A DNA stretch of 17,133 nucleotides from an uncultured Pseudomonadota bacterium (GTDB lineage Bacteria; Pseudomonadota; Gammaproteobacteria; Burkholderiales; SG8-39): positions 1 through 17,133 of the forward strand of contig CAIVVS010000303.1 of the NCBI GenBank assembly GCA_903909415.1. Reading direction: 5' to 3'. Each line of letters starts with the position of its first letter. Position 1 is the stretch's first letter. The notes beneath the pieces were generated by a model that did no database searches, had not been told where the DNA came from, and saw nothing but the letters and a program-made list of their open reading frames with translations. The position numbers and the translations under genes are program-made. Shown piece by piece: positions 1-7,374 of the stretch.

Positions 1-680
1 AGGTATATGGCAAGGTCGGCACCCGCCGCTCGCAACGCGTGGCGCAGGCCGCCGTCCAACGCCTCGAGGTAGGCCCGGTCGCGGGTGCCGTCCGCCAGTT
101 CGATGTCCAGGTCGCTTGCTTCCTTGCGAAATGGGTAGTTGTTGGCGCCGTGGACCGAGAAAGTGAACACGCTCGGGTCGTCGCGGAAGATCGCGGCGGT
201 CCCGTTCCCCTGGTGCACGTCGCAGTCGATGACCAGGACGCGCGACACGCGGCCCTCGGACTGCAGGGTGCGCGCGGCCACCGCGGCATCGTTGAACACG
301 CAGAAGCCCTCTCCCCTGTCCCGGAAGGCATGGTGGGTGCCTCCGGCGAGGTTTGCGGCGGTGCCATGTTCCAGCGCCGACCGGCAGGCTGCCAATGTAG
401 CGCCGCTGGATCGCCGCGACCGCTCGACCATCGCCGGTGACCAGGGAAACCCGATGGCGCGCAATTCATCCGGGCTGAGCGCCCCTGACTTGACGCGCTC
501 CAGGTACTCGGGTGAGTGCGCGAGCTCCAGCTGTCCGTCATCGGCCGCCGGCGGGACGTGCGCCTGCATTCCCAAGGAGCTGGCAAGCACGCGCTCGCGG
601 AGCCGGCCGTACTTGGACATCGGGAAACGGTGCCCCGCAGGCAGCGGAAGCACGAAATGGTCCGAGTAGAAGATGTCCAC
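1..680 (-). CDS. Histone deacetylase family protein (partial, C-terminus off window)
   Basis: Arginase/deacetylase-fold zinc amidohydrolase of the HDAC/AcuC/acetylpolyamine-deacetylase superfamily, expected to remove acetyl groups from lysines or small amines in the cytoplasm. 226 codons are present; the gene runs off the left edge. I chose the GTG at 680 because it gives the family's usual opening, DIFYSDHFVLPLPAGHRFP; a TTG six codons upstream is also in frame. Visible motifs are the tandem His pair (H116-H117 in GTHHAF), the Gly-rich GEGFCVFND loop (123-131), and IDCDVHQGNGT (151-161), where D154 and H156 match two of the three zinc ligands. The third zinc Asp and the catalytic Tyr fall beyond the window, so catalytic completeness cannot be judged. 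It starts 58 bases after the htpG stop on the same strand with no convincing terminator between, so co-transcription is likely. Family assignment is firm; the substrate is unknown. Confidence 0.93.
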   Translation of the reverse strand, partial: MDIFYSDHFVLPLPAGHRFPMSKYGRLRERVLASSLGMQAHVPPAADDGQLELAHSPEYLERVKSGALSPDELRAIGFPWSPAMVERSRRSSGATLAACRSALEHGTAANLAGGTHHAFRDRGEGFCVFNDAAVAARTLQSEGRVSRVLVIDCDVHQGNGTAAIFRDDPSVFTFSVHGANNYPFRKEASDLDIELADGTRDRAYLEALDGGLRHALRAAGADLAIY

Positions 681-738
681 CGGCGGGATTGTCGCCAAGG
701 TACTTCGGCTGGACAAATCCGGATGGGGCCGCGGGCCT

Positions 739-2703
739 TCAGGCGTCCGGCAAGACGATGCGCTTGCCCGCGCCGGCAAGGCCGACGATCAGTTCGTTCA
801 TCCGGCGCACGAACCCGGCGGGATCCTCGAGTTGGGCACCCTCGGCAAGCTGCGCCTGTTCGAGCAGCAGGTGCGCCCAGTCGCCGAAACGGGCCGGCTC
901 TTCCTTCAGGCGCTGGACCATCGCATGCCCCGGATTCAGCTCAAGGATCGGTTTTGCATCGGGTACTGCCTGCCCAGCCGCCTTCAGCATGCGGGCGAGG
1001 TTCCCGCCGAGTTCGTTCTCGTCCGCCACCACGCAGGCCGGCGAATCGGTAAGCCGGCTGGAGATCCGGACATCCTTCACCTTGTCGCCCAGTTCGGCCT
1101 TGACGCGTTCGAGCACCGCGCTGAACTCCCCGGCCAGGCGCTCCTCTTCCTTCTTCTCGTCCTCGGAGGCAAGCGCCCCCAGGTCAAGGCCACCCCGCGC
1201 GACCGAGGCCAGCGGCTTGCCGTCGAACTCGTGCAGATGGGCCACGACCCACTCGTCCACCCGGTCAGAAAGCAAGAGCACTTCCACGCCTCGCTTGCGG
1301 AACACCTCGAGGTGGGGGCTGTTGCTCGCAGCCGCATGGGTCTCGGCTGTCGCGTAATAGATCTTGTCCTGCCCGGGCTTCATCCGTCCGACATAGTCTG
1401 CCAATGAAGCCTCCTGCGCCTCGCCAGCCCGCGCGGTGGACGCGAATCGCAGCAGCTTGGCGATCCGCTCGCGGTTGGCCGGGTCTTCGCCCACGCCTTC
1501 CTTGAGCACCTTGCCGAACTCCTTCCAGAACGACGCGTACTTGTCCTTCTGGTTCTCGGCGAGCTCCTCGAGCAGGCCCAGCAGGCGGCGCGAGCATCCG
1601 GACCGGATGGCCTCGACGTCTTTCCCCTCCTGGAGGATCTCGCGCGAGACGTTAAGCGGCAGGTCGCTCGAATCCACCACGCCGCGCACGAAACGAAGGT
1701 ACCCCGGCAACAGCTGCTCGGCGTCGTCCATGATGAACACCCGTTTGACGTACAGCTTCAGGCCGTGCCGGGTCTTGCGGTCCCAGAGGTCGAACGGCGC
1801 GCGCGCGGGGACGTAAAGGAGCTGGGTGTATTCCTGCCGCCCCTCGACGCGGTTGTGCGTCCAGGCCAGCGGCGGTTCGGGGTCGTGGGACACGTGCTGG
1901 TAGAAGGCCTGGTATTGCTCGTCGGTGACCTCCGACTTCGGCCGCGCCCACAAGGCGCTTGCCTGGTTGACCGTCTCCATCTCGCCGGTCGGCCTGGACT
2001 CGCCAGCGTCCTTGTCCCACTCGTACTTGGCCATGCGGATCGGGATGGCGATGTGGTCGGAATAGCGTCGCAGGATGTCGCGCAAGCGGTAGTCCGAGAG
2101 GAAGTCATCCTCGCCCCCCCGCAGGTGCAGGGTGATCTCGGTGCCTCGCCCGGGCTTGGCCACCTGCTCGATGGTGTACTCTCCCGCGCCCTCGGACTCC
2201 CAGCGAACCCCGCCCGCCTGTTCGACACCCGCCTTGCGGGTAAGCAGGGTGACGCGGTCGGCGATGATGAAGGATGAGTAAAAGCCCACGCCGAACTGGC
2301 CGATCAGGTTGGCGTCCTTGGCCTGGTCCCCGCTCAACGCCTGCAGGAACTCCTTGGTGCCCGAGCGCGCGATGGTTCCGATGTTCGCCACCACCTCATC
2401 CCGGTCCATGCCGATGCCGTTGTCGGCGATGGTGATCGTCCTCGCAGCCTGGTCGAACCGTACCGTGATGGCCAGCTCCCCGTCCGACTCCAGCAGGGCC
2501 GGGTCGGCAAGCGCGGCGAATCGCAGCTTGTCGGCGGCATCGGACGCGTTGGACACCAGTTCCCGCAGGAAAATCTCCTTGTTGCTGTACAGGGAATGGA
2601 TCATCAGCTGCAGCAGCTGCTTGACCTCGGCCTGGAATCCCAGGGTCTGACGGGCGTTTCCATCCTGGCTGGCGGCGGGCTTGGCGGTGTCGGTCATGGT
2701 CAT
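739..2703 (-). CDS. htpG: Chaperone HtpG (bacterial Hsp90)
   Basis: Cytoplasmic ATP-dependent Hsp90 chaperone, 654 aa, slightly longer than the E. coli protein of about 624 aa. The N-terminal GHKL ATPase domain is clear: helix [17 protein letters not shown] (46-62) carries the catalytic Glu48 and nucleotide-binding Asn52, DNGIGM is at 94-99, and [11 protein letters not shown] (135-145) forms the lid glycine motif. The middle domain contains the conserved [14 protein letters not shown] segment with its ATP-sensing Arg. The C-terminal dimerisation domain is complete, and it lacks the eukaryotic MEEVD tail, as expected. The start is ATG at 2703; a second ATG two codons later is equally possible, and neither has a strong Shine-Dalgarno. 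An almost perfect sigma-32 promoter lies about 55-85 bases upstream, so heat-shock induction is expected. The HDAC-family gene follows on the same strand. Confidence 0.98.
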   Translation of the reverse strand: MTMTDTAKPAASQDGNARQTLGFQAEVKQLLQLMIHSLYSNKEIFLRELVSNASDAADKLRFAALADPALLESDGELAITVRFDQAARTITIADNGIGMDRDEVVANIGTIARSGTKEFLQALSGDQAKDANLIGQFGVGFYSSFIIADRVTLLTRKAGVEQAGGVRWESEGAGEYTIEQVAKPGRGTEITLHLRGGEDDFLSDYRLRDILRRYSDHIAIPIRMAKYEWDKDAGESRPTGEMETVNQASALWARPKSEVTDEQYQAFYQHVSHDPEPPLAWTHNRVEGRQEYTQLLYVPARAPFDLWDRKTRHGLKLYVKRVFIMDDAEQLLPGYLRFVRGVVDSSDLPLNVSREILQEGKDVEAIRSGCSRRLLGLLEELAENQKDKYASFWKEFGKVLKEGVGEDPANRERIAKLLRFASTARAGEAQEASLADYVGRMKPGQDKIYYATAETHAAASNSPHLEVFRKRGVEVLLLSDRVDEWVVAHLHEFDGKPLASVARGGLDLGALASEDEKKEEERLAGEFSAVLERVKAELGDKVKDVRISSRLTDSPACVVADENELGGNLARMLKAAGQAVPDAKPILELNPGHAMVQRLKEEPARFGDWAHLLLEQAQLAEGAQLEDPAGFVRRMNELIVGLAGAGKRIVLPDA

Positions 2704-2730
2704 GTATTCCGGGATTGACGAGGAGAAGAC

Positions 2731-2743
2731 GGGACATTGTCCC
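2731..2743. repeat. 13-bp perfect dyad in the htpG leader
   Basis: GGGACATTGTCCC reads the same on both strands apart from its centre base. It lies just downstream of the predicted htpG start of transcription, within the untranslated leader. As RNA it could form a five-pair stem (GGGAC/GUCCC) with a three-base loop; as DNA it could be a small operator. Function is unknown. Confidence 0.45.
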
Positions 2744-2758
2744 TTAAGCCAAGGTCGG

Positions 2759-2787
2759 CAATGGGGGCATGGCCGAGGAATTTCAAG
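2759..2787 (-). promoter_or_regulatory. Sigma-32 (RpoH) heat-shock promoter of htpG
   Basis: On the minus strand, CTTGAAA (2787-2781) is followed after 14 bases by CCCCATTG (2766-2759). The known RpoH consensus is CTTGAAA, 11-16 bases, CCCCATnT; all seven -35 bases and the CCCCAT core match. Transcription would start near 2752, giving a leader of roughly 50 bases to the htpG ATG. htpG is a classical RpoH target in enterics, which supports the reading. The promoter may also drive the downstream HDAC-family gene. Confidence 0.85.
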
Positions 2788-2817
2788 GCCCGGAAATGTG
2801 CGTCAACGCCCGGGCCG

Positions 2818-2823
2818 TAGAAT
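2818..2823 (+). promoter_or_regulatory. Possible -10 element for azlC
   Basis: TAGAAT (five of six matches to TATAAT) sits 18 bases before the azlC ATG, in the gap divergent from htpG. No good -35 hexamer is found at 16-18 bases spacing, so this is a weak call. It implies a very short leader of about 12 bases. Confidence 0.35.
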
Positions 2824-2841
2824 CGGGGCTTGGCTTCCCCC

Positions 2842-3537
2842 ATGGCATCCCAGACCAGGACCGCATTCTTCGCGGGCGTGCGCGCCTGCCTGCCGGCATT
2901 TCCGGGGGTACTCGCGTTCAGCATGATCTGCAGCGCCTCCATGGTCGCCGCAGGCATGCCGCCGGTGTTCGTGCTGGCCACCGGCGTGCTGGTGTTCGCG
3001 GGAACCATGCAGCTGGTCGGCGTTCAACTGCTTGCCGCGGGTGCCCCCATGGTGGTCATCGGGCTGGCCGCGACGATCGTCAACCTGCGGTTCGTGATGT
3101 TCGGCCTGTCGCTGGAGCGCTACCTGCGCTCCGAGCCGCCGGCACTCCGGGCATTGATGGCCTACATGATGAGTGACAACGGTTACGCCTGCGCCATCAG
3201 CCGCTACATGCAGCACCCGGATGCCCCGTCGCGCGCCGCCTACTACATCGGCGCCAACATGGTGGTCTGGGTCGGATGGCAGGTCGCCGCCGTGCTTGGC
3301 GTGGTCCTCGGGGCGCAGATTCCTGCGGCCTGGCATCTGGAGTTCTGCGTAACGCTGACTTTCCTCGCGCTTGCCATCACCAGCCTTCGAGACCGGCCCA
3401 CTCTCGCCGCAGCCTTGACCGCCGGCACCGTTGCCGTACTGGCTCGCGGGCTGCCCCTCAAGCTCGGTTTGATCCTCGCTTCGGTCGCCGGCATCGCGGC
3501 CGGGGCCCTCTACGCCCGATGGACACGGGCACGCTGA
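2842..3537 (+). CDS. azlC: AzlC family branched-chain amino acid exporter, large subunit
   Basis: Integral membrane protein of the AzlC/YgaZ family (231 aa), the large subunit of a two-component exporter for branched-chain amino acids and analogues. Family signatures are visible: a hydrophobic N-terminus around PAFPGVLAFSMICSASMVAAG, the small-residue helix FAGTMQLVGVQLLAAG, and the conserved NLRFVMFGLSL segment, followed by a Ser/Asp-containing MMSDNGYA loop. Several further hydrophobic helices fill the C-terminal half. I placed the start at ATG 2842; an in-frame TTG at 2830 would add four residues (MASP) but is less likely. The stop overlaps the azlD start by 19 bases, the usual arrangement for this pair. 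Transport direction and substrate are inferred from the family (E. coli YgaZH, B. subtilis AzlCD). Confidence 0.92.
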   Translation: MASQTRTAFFAGVRACLPAFPGVLAFSMICSASMVAAGMPPVFVLATGVLVFAGTMQLVGVQLLAAGAPMVVIGLAATIVNLRFVMFGLSLERYLRSEPPALRALMAYMMSDNGYACAISRYMQHPDAPSRAAYYIGANMVVWVGWQVAAVLGVVLGAQIPAAWHLEFCVTLTFLALAITSLRDRPTLAAALTAGTVAVLARGLPLKLGLILASVAGIAAGALYARWTRAR

Positions 3538-3848
3538 CCCTCTTCATTCTGGTGCTCGCGGTGGTGAGTTTCTCCACCCGTGCCTGCTTCATTTCGCTCG
3601 TTCCGGACCCGCGGCTGCCGGAATGGCTGCGCGATGCACTGAGGTTCGTGCCCGCAGCAGTCTTCCCGGCCCTGGTCGTACCGGAGATACTGGCGCCGGG
3701 TGGCGCATTGGCGTTCGGCCCCGACAACGCGCGGCTGGTCGCGGCCGCAGTGGCCGCCCTGGTTGCCTGGCGCACGCGGGGCCCGCTGTCGACCATCATC
3801 GCGGGCATGCTGGCCCTGCACCTCTGGATAGTGATTGCGGTCCGATAG
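3519..3848 (+). CDS. azlD: AzlD family branched-chain amino acid exporter, small subunit
   Basis: Small membrane protein of 109 aa, the partner of AzlC in the exporter. The family pattern is clear: a first helix TLFILVLAVVSFSTRACF with the conserved Thr-Arg, then the amphipathic LPEWLRDALRFVPAAVFPALVVPEIL segment with the characteristic Arg-Phe-Val-Pro-Ala-Ala, a further helix ending VAALVAWRTRGPLS, and a last helix IIAGMLALHLWIVIAV. The start is ATG 3519, inside the last codons of azlC in another frame, giving a 19-base overlap that suggests translational coupling. The stop TAG sits inside a TAGAAT sequence that could serve as a -10 element for the next gene. Confidence 0.92.
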   Translation: MDTGTLTLFILVLAVVSFSTRACFISLVPDPRLPEWLRDALRFVPAAVFPALVVPEILAPGGALAFGPDNARLVAAAVAALVAWRTRGPLSTIIAGMLALHLWIVIAVR

Positions 3849-3851
3849 AAT
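3846..3851 (+). promoter_or_regulatory. Possible -10 element for the M16 peptidase gene
   Basis: TAGAAT overlaps the azlD stop codon and is followed by GGGCT, closely resembling the TAGAATCGGGGCT upstream of azlC. No convincing -35 is present. It would give a leader of about 70 bases containing the hairpin at 3863-3883. Confidence 0.3.
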
Positions 3852-3862
3852 GGGCTCGCCAG

Positions 3863-3883
3863 GCCGGCGCGCGTGCGCCCGGC
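3863..3883 (+). other. GC-rich hairpin between azlD and the M16 gene
   Basis: GCCGGCGC (3863-3870) pairs with GCG (3875-3877) and CCGGC (3879-3883) around a GCGT loop, leaving one bulged C at 3878: an eight-pair stem. No T-run follows, so it is not a standard intrinsic terminator. It may be a weak terminator or attenuator behind azlCD, or leader structure for the peptidase gene. Confidence 0.4.
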
Positions 3884-3929
3884 AGCGGCGGAGTCCCACC
3901 GAAACACCTTCTCCAGACGGGTCGCTACC

Positions 3930-6665
3930 ATGGCTGTACTACGTCAGTTCCTGCTGGGTGCTTTCATTGCCTTCGCCCAGGGCACCGCGCTCGCGCAGGC
4001 ATCGGGCAGCGGGACCCTGCCGGCCGGCGTCGAGCGCCTGGCATCCATCGAAGGCGTGAGCGAGTATCGCCTCGCGAATGGATTGCGCTTCCTGCTGATA
4101 CCCGACGCGTCCCAGCAGACGTTGACGATCAACATCACTTATCTGGTCGGATCCCGCCACGAAGGTTACGGTGAATCCGGCATGGCCCACCTGCTGGAAC
4201 ACCTGCTGTTCCGGGGAACCCAGCGCTTCCCCAACCTGAAAGGGGAGTTCCTCAAGCGCGGTTCGCGCTTCAACGGAAGTACTTCCTACGACCGCACCAA
4301 CTATTTCCAGACGCTGCCGGCCGGAAGCGATTCGCTGGACTGGGCGCTGGAGATGGAAGCGGACCGGATGGTGAACGCGCCAGTCTCGCGCAGTGACCTG
4401 GATGCGGAGATGACGGTCGTTCGCAATGAATTCGAGTCCGGCGAGAACAGCCCGTTCAGCGTGCTGCGGGAGCGCGTTGCGGCCACGGCCTACCTGTGGC
4501 ACAACTATGGGCGTGCCGTCATTGGCGCGCGCGCGGACATCGAGAACGTCCCCATCGAGCGCCTGCAGGCGTTCTACCGGCAGCACTACCAGCCAGACAA
4601 CGCGGTACTGGTGGTCGCAGGGCGCTTCGAGGTCGCTGATGCGATCGCCCGGGTGCACCGCCACTTCTCTCCCGTCCCGAAGCCCGCGCGGCCCGTGCCC
4701 CGCACCTGGACGGTGGAACCGGTGCAGGACGGCGAGCGTCAGGTGACCCTTCGCCGTGTCGGCGACGTCCAACTCGTCTCCGCGATGTACCACATGCCAC
4801 CGGGCACCCATTCCGATTACGCCGCGGTGGACCTGCTGGTCAGCCTGATCGGCCACGTGCCGTCCGGGCGCCTGCAGAAAGCGCTGGTGGAGCCAGGCTT
4901 GGCCAGCTTCGTGTTCGGGTCCGAGCGGCAACTGAACGAAGCGGGATCCGCCTATTTCGGCGCGAGCCTGGGTGCGGACCGGGCTCTGGAGCCGGCCCGG
5001 GCAGCGCTGCTGCGCACCCTCGAGGGCTTTGCCGCGCAGCCGGTGACGGATGACGAGGTCGAACGGGCCCGCACGCGGCTGCTGAACGAGATCGAACTGA
5101 CGGTGGCCAACTCGCGCTCCCTGGCCTTGGTCCTCTCGGAGTTCGCCGCACTGGGTGACTGGCGCATGCTCTACCTGCACAGGGATCGGCTCCGTGCCGC
5201 GACCACGGCCGACGTGCAGCGCGCGGCGCTGCGTTACCTGAAGCCGTCCAATCGCACCGTCGGGCTTTTCTTGCCCACCCCGGCGCCGGATCGCGCGGAG
5301 ATTCCCGCCGCGCCGGATCTCGGCCGGCTGCTGGCGGACTACAAGGGGGCGGGAGACGTCGCGCAAGGGGAAGCATTCGACCCCACCCCGGCGAACATCG
5401 AGGCGCGGGTGATACGCCGCGTCCTGCCAGGGGGCATGCGCCTGGCGATGCTGCCCAAGAAGACGCGCGGCGGCACGGTTGTCGCCGAGCTGGGCCTGCG
5501 CTGGGGCAACGAAGCCGCCAAGGAAGGCCGCAGCGCCGCATGCGGCATCGCCAGTTCCATGCTCATGCGCGGCACGCAGCAGAAGTCCCGCGAGCAGATC
5601 GCGAACGAGTTCGCGCGGATGAAGGCCAATGTCGGCGTCGGCGGCGAGGGCGGCTCCGTCCAGACTACCCGCGAGAACCTGGCATCCGCGCTGCGGCTGG
5701 TCGCCGACGTCCTGCGCCAGCCAGCGTTTCCGGAAGCAGAGTTCGAGCAGCTGCGGCAGGGCGCCCTCACCAGCATCGCGGCGCAGCGCAGCGACCCCGC
5801 GACGCTGGCGAGGCTGGAGCTGAGCCGGCACCTGAATCCCTACCCCCCCGGCCACTGGTACTACAGCACCACGATAGACGAGCGCCTCGAGCGGCTCCGC
5901 AAGCTGACGCTGGCCGAAGTCCGGCGCTGCCACGCCGAACTGCACGGCGCATCCAACAGCGAACTGGCCGTCGTTGGCGATTTCGACTCGGACGAACTCA
6001 CCGGGCTGGCCACGGAATTGTTCGGCGACTGGAAGAGCCCCGGACGCTACGAGCGCGTTCCGTACCGCGTGTTCGATGCTCCTGCGATTGACCGGACCAT
6101 CAACACCCCGGACAAGGCCAACGCCACCTTCAGGGCCGGGCTCACGTTCAGGCTGCGTGACGACCATCCGGACTTCCCGGCGCTGGTGCTGGGCAACTAC
6201 CTCCTGGGCGGCGCGTCGGACGCCCGCCTGGTCCGCCGCGTGCGGGAACGCGACGGCCTGTCCTACAGCGTCGGTTCGTTCCTGTCGGTTGGGAGCCAGG
6301 ATGAGAGCGCGGAGTTCGGCGTCTTCGCGATCCACGCGCCGGAGAACCGCGACCGGGTGGAGGCGGCGGTCAAGGAAGAACTGGCGCGCGTGCTGTCCGC
6401 GCCGTTCACCACGGACGAGTTCGAGGCCGGGCGCAAGGGCCTGTTGCAGTCGCGCTCGGTTGCCCGGAACCAGGACGCCGCGCTCGCCGGCAGGTTGGCC
6501 AGCTACCTGGTGCTGGGCCGCACCTTCGCATGGGATGCCGCTTTCGAGGCCCGGATCGCCACGCTGAGCGCGGACCAGGTCGCCGACGCGATGAGGCGGC
6601 ACATCGACCCGGGGAAACTGTCGATCGTCAAAGCCGGCGACTTCAACAAGTCATCCGCGCGCTGA
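3930..6665 (+). CDS. Secreted M16 family zinc metallopeptidase (two-domain, PqqL-like)
   Basis: Pitrilysin/insulinase-family peptidase of 911 aa, probably periplasmic. ATG 3930 gives a good signal peptide: hydrophobic FLLGAFIAFAQGTALAQA with likely cleavage after ALA near residue 23; a GTG 19 codons upstream would spoil it. The N-terminal half holds the inverted zinc motif HLLEH (H87, E90, H91) with the third ligand E167 in VRNEFE, 76 residues after H91, as the family requires. The second half repeats the fold (LRWGNEAAKEG, about 537-547) without HxxEH, and near its end carries the conserved Arg/Tyr pair in RRVRERDGLSYSVG used for substrate binding. Length matches single-chain proteins such as E. 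coli PqqL (about 930 aa). It follows azlD by 81 bases and converges on greB. Substrates are unknown; peptide degradation or processing in the envelope is inferred. Confidence 0.93.
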   Translation: MAVLRQFLLGAFIAFAQGTALAQASGSGTLPAGVERLASIEGVSEYRLANGLRFLLIPDASQQTLTINITYLVGSRHEGYGESGMAHLLEHLLFRGTQRFPNLKGEFLKRGSRFNGSTSYDRTNYFQTLPAGSDSLDWALEMEADRMVNAPVSRSDLDAEMTVVRNEFESGENSPFSVLRERVAATAYLWHNYGRAVIGARADIENVPIERLQAFYRQHYQPDNAVLVVAGRFEVADAIARVHRHFSPVPKPARPVPRTWTVEPVQDGERQVTLRRVGDVQLVSAMYHMPPGTHSDYAAVDLLVSLIGHVPSGRLQKALVEPGLASFVFGSERQLNEAGSAYFGASLGADRALEPARAALLRTLEGFAAQPVTDDEVERARTRLLNEIELTVANSRSLALVLSEFAALGDWRMLYLHRDRLRAATTADVQRAALRYLKPSNRTVGLFLPTPAPDRAEIPAAPDLGRLLADYKGAGDVAQGEAFDPTPANIEARVIRRVLPGGMRLAMLPKKTRGGTVVAELGLRWGNEAAKEGRSAACGIASSMLMRGTQQKSREQIANEFARMKANVGVGGEGGSVQTTRENLASALRLVADVLRQPAFPEAEFEQLRQGALTSIAAQRSDPATLARLELSRHLNPYPPGHWYYSTTIDERLERLRKLTLAEVRRCHAELHGASNSELAVVGDFDSDELTGLATELFGDWKSPGRYERVPYRVFDAPAIDRTINTPDKANATFRAGLTFRLRDDHPDFPALVLGNYLLGGASDARLVRRVRERDGLSYSVGSFLSVGSQDESAEFGVFAIHAPENRDRVEAAVKEELARVLSAPFTTDEFEAGRKGLLQSRSVARNQDAALAGRLASYLVLGRTFAWDAAFEARIATLSADQVADAMRRHIDPGKLSIVKAGDFNKSSAR

Positions 6666-6690
6666 CCAACGCCGCGGAAAACGACCTCGC

Positions 6691-7245
6691 TCAATCCAGC
6701 AGCGCGTAGCGCACGGAAAGCACCTCCAGTTCCTCCTCCCCCGCCGGCGTGCGCAGCGTCACCACGTCGCCCTCCCGCGCCTTGAGCAGCGCCCGCGCGA
6801 TCGGGGAGATCCAGGACACCCTGCCGCGCGAGGGATCCACCTCGTCGGTACCCACTATGCTGACGGTGCGCTCCTCACCTTTGCGGTCGGCGTAGGTGAC
6901 TGTAGCGCCGAAAAAGACCTGGTCGTTGCTGGAGTCACGGGGGTCTACGACCTCCGCGATCTCCAGGCGCTTGATCAGGTAACGCACCCGCCGGTCGATC
7001 TCGCGCAGCCGGCGCTTTCCGTAAAGGTAATCGCCATTCTCGGATCGGTCACCGTTGGACGCCGCCCAGGACACCGTGCGAACTACGTCCGGCCGCTCGA
7101 CTTCGACCAGATGCTTCAACTCGGTCTTCATACGCAGGTGACCGGCCGGCGTGATGTAATTCTTGCCACCGGGCTGCAGGGGGGCCTGCTGCTCGGGCAG
7201 CTCCTCGTCAGATTCGTCAGACTCTCGGGTGAAGGCCTTGCTCAT
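6691..7245 (-). CDS. greB: Transcription elongation factor GreB
   Basis: Cytoplasmic factor that enters the secondary channel of RNA polymerase and stimulates cleavage of backtracked RNA. It is 184 aa, longer than E. coli GreB (158 aa) because of an acidic, Pro/Gln-rich N-terminal extension (residues 8-25). The coiled-coil domain begins NYITPAG and contains the diagnostic SNGDRSENGDYLYGKRRL (63-80), whose D66 and E69 are the acidic tip residues that chelate catalytic Mg. The C-terminal FKBP-like domain (about 100-184) includes VFFGATVTY and WISPIARALL. The start is ATG 7245, giving the usual MSKAF opening; upstream extension would run through the divergent promoter region and is rejected. The stop is 25 bases from the convergent peptidase stop, with no visible terminator. 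Confidence 0.96.
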   Translation of the reverse strand: MSKAFTRESDESDEELPEQQAPLQPGGKNYITPAGHLRMKTELKHLVEVERPDVVRTVSWAASNGDRSENGDYLYGKRRLREIDRRVRYLIKRLEIAEVVDPRDSSNDQVFFGATVTYADRKGEERTVSIVGTDEVDPSRGRVSWISPIARALLKAREGDVVTLRTPAGEEELEVLSVRYALLD

Positions 7246-7290
7246 CAGGGGCTGGCGACCAGGGACACGGTAGCACAAAGAAGTTATGTA

Positions 7291-7298
7291 ATTATAAT
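7291..7298. promoter_or_regulatory. Palindromic double -10 element between greB and the ankyrin gene
   Basis: ATTATAAT is a perfect palindrome, so TATAAT reads on the plus strand (7293-7298) and also on the minus strand (7296-7291). It lies in an AT-rich island of otherwise GC-rich sequence, midway between two divergent genes. On the plus strand a weak -35 (GTAGCA, 7270-7275) is 17 bases upstream; on the minus strand I see no good -35. GTAA (7288-7291) and TTAC (7302-7305) form a flanking inverted repeat. Confidence 0.55.
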
Positions 7299-7374
7299 GG
7301 GTTACGAATTCAGGGCGGCAGCACCGCGGGGCATCCAGGGCCCGGCCGGGTGGGGCGCCGACAGGGAGAAGAAC

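Noticed and set aside
727..737. Possible terminator between htpG and the HDAC-family gene (GGCC-GCG-GGCC)
   Set aside because: Only a four-pair stem and no T-run; too weak to call, so read-through is assumed.
512..1407. Plus-strand open frames opposite htpG and the HDAC-family gene
   Set aside because: Low-complexity Ser/Arg/Pro translations with no recognisable domain, fully covered by well-conserved minus-strand genes.
3939..6602. Very long open frame (887 codons) on the minus strand opposite the M16 gene
   Set aside because: It mirrors the peptidase gene; its translation is Arg/Gln/Gly/Pro/Ala-rich with no domain, as expected of a GC-rich antisense frame. The plus-strand protein has clear motifs and a signal peptide.
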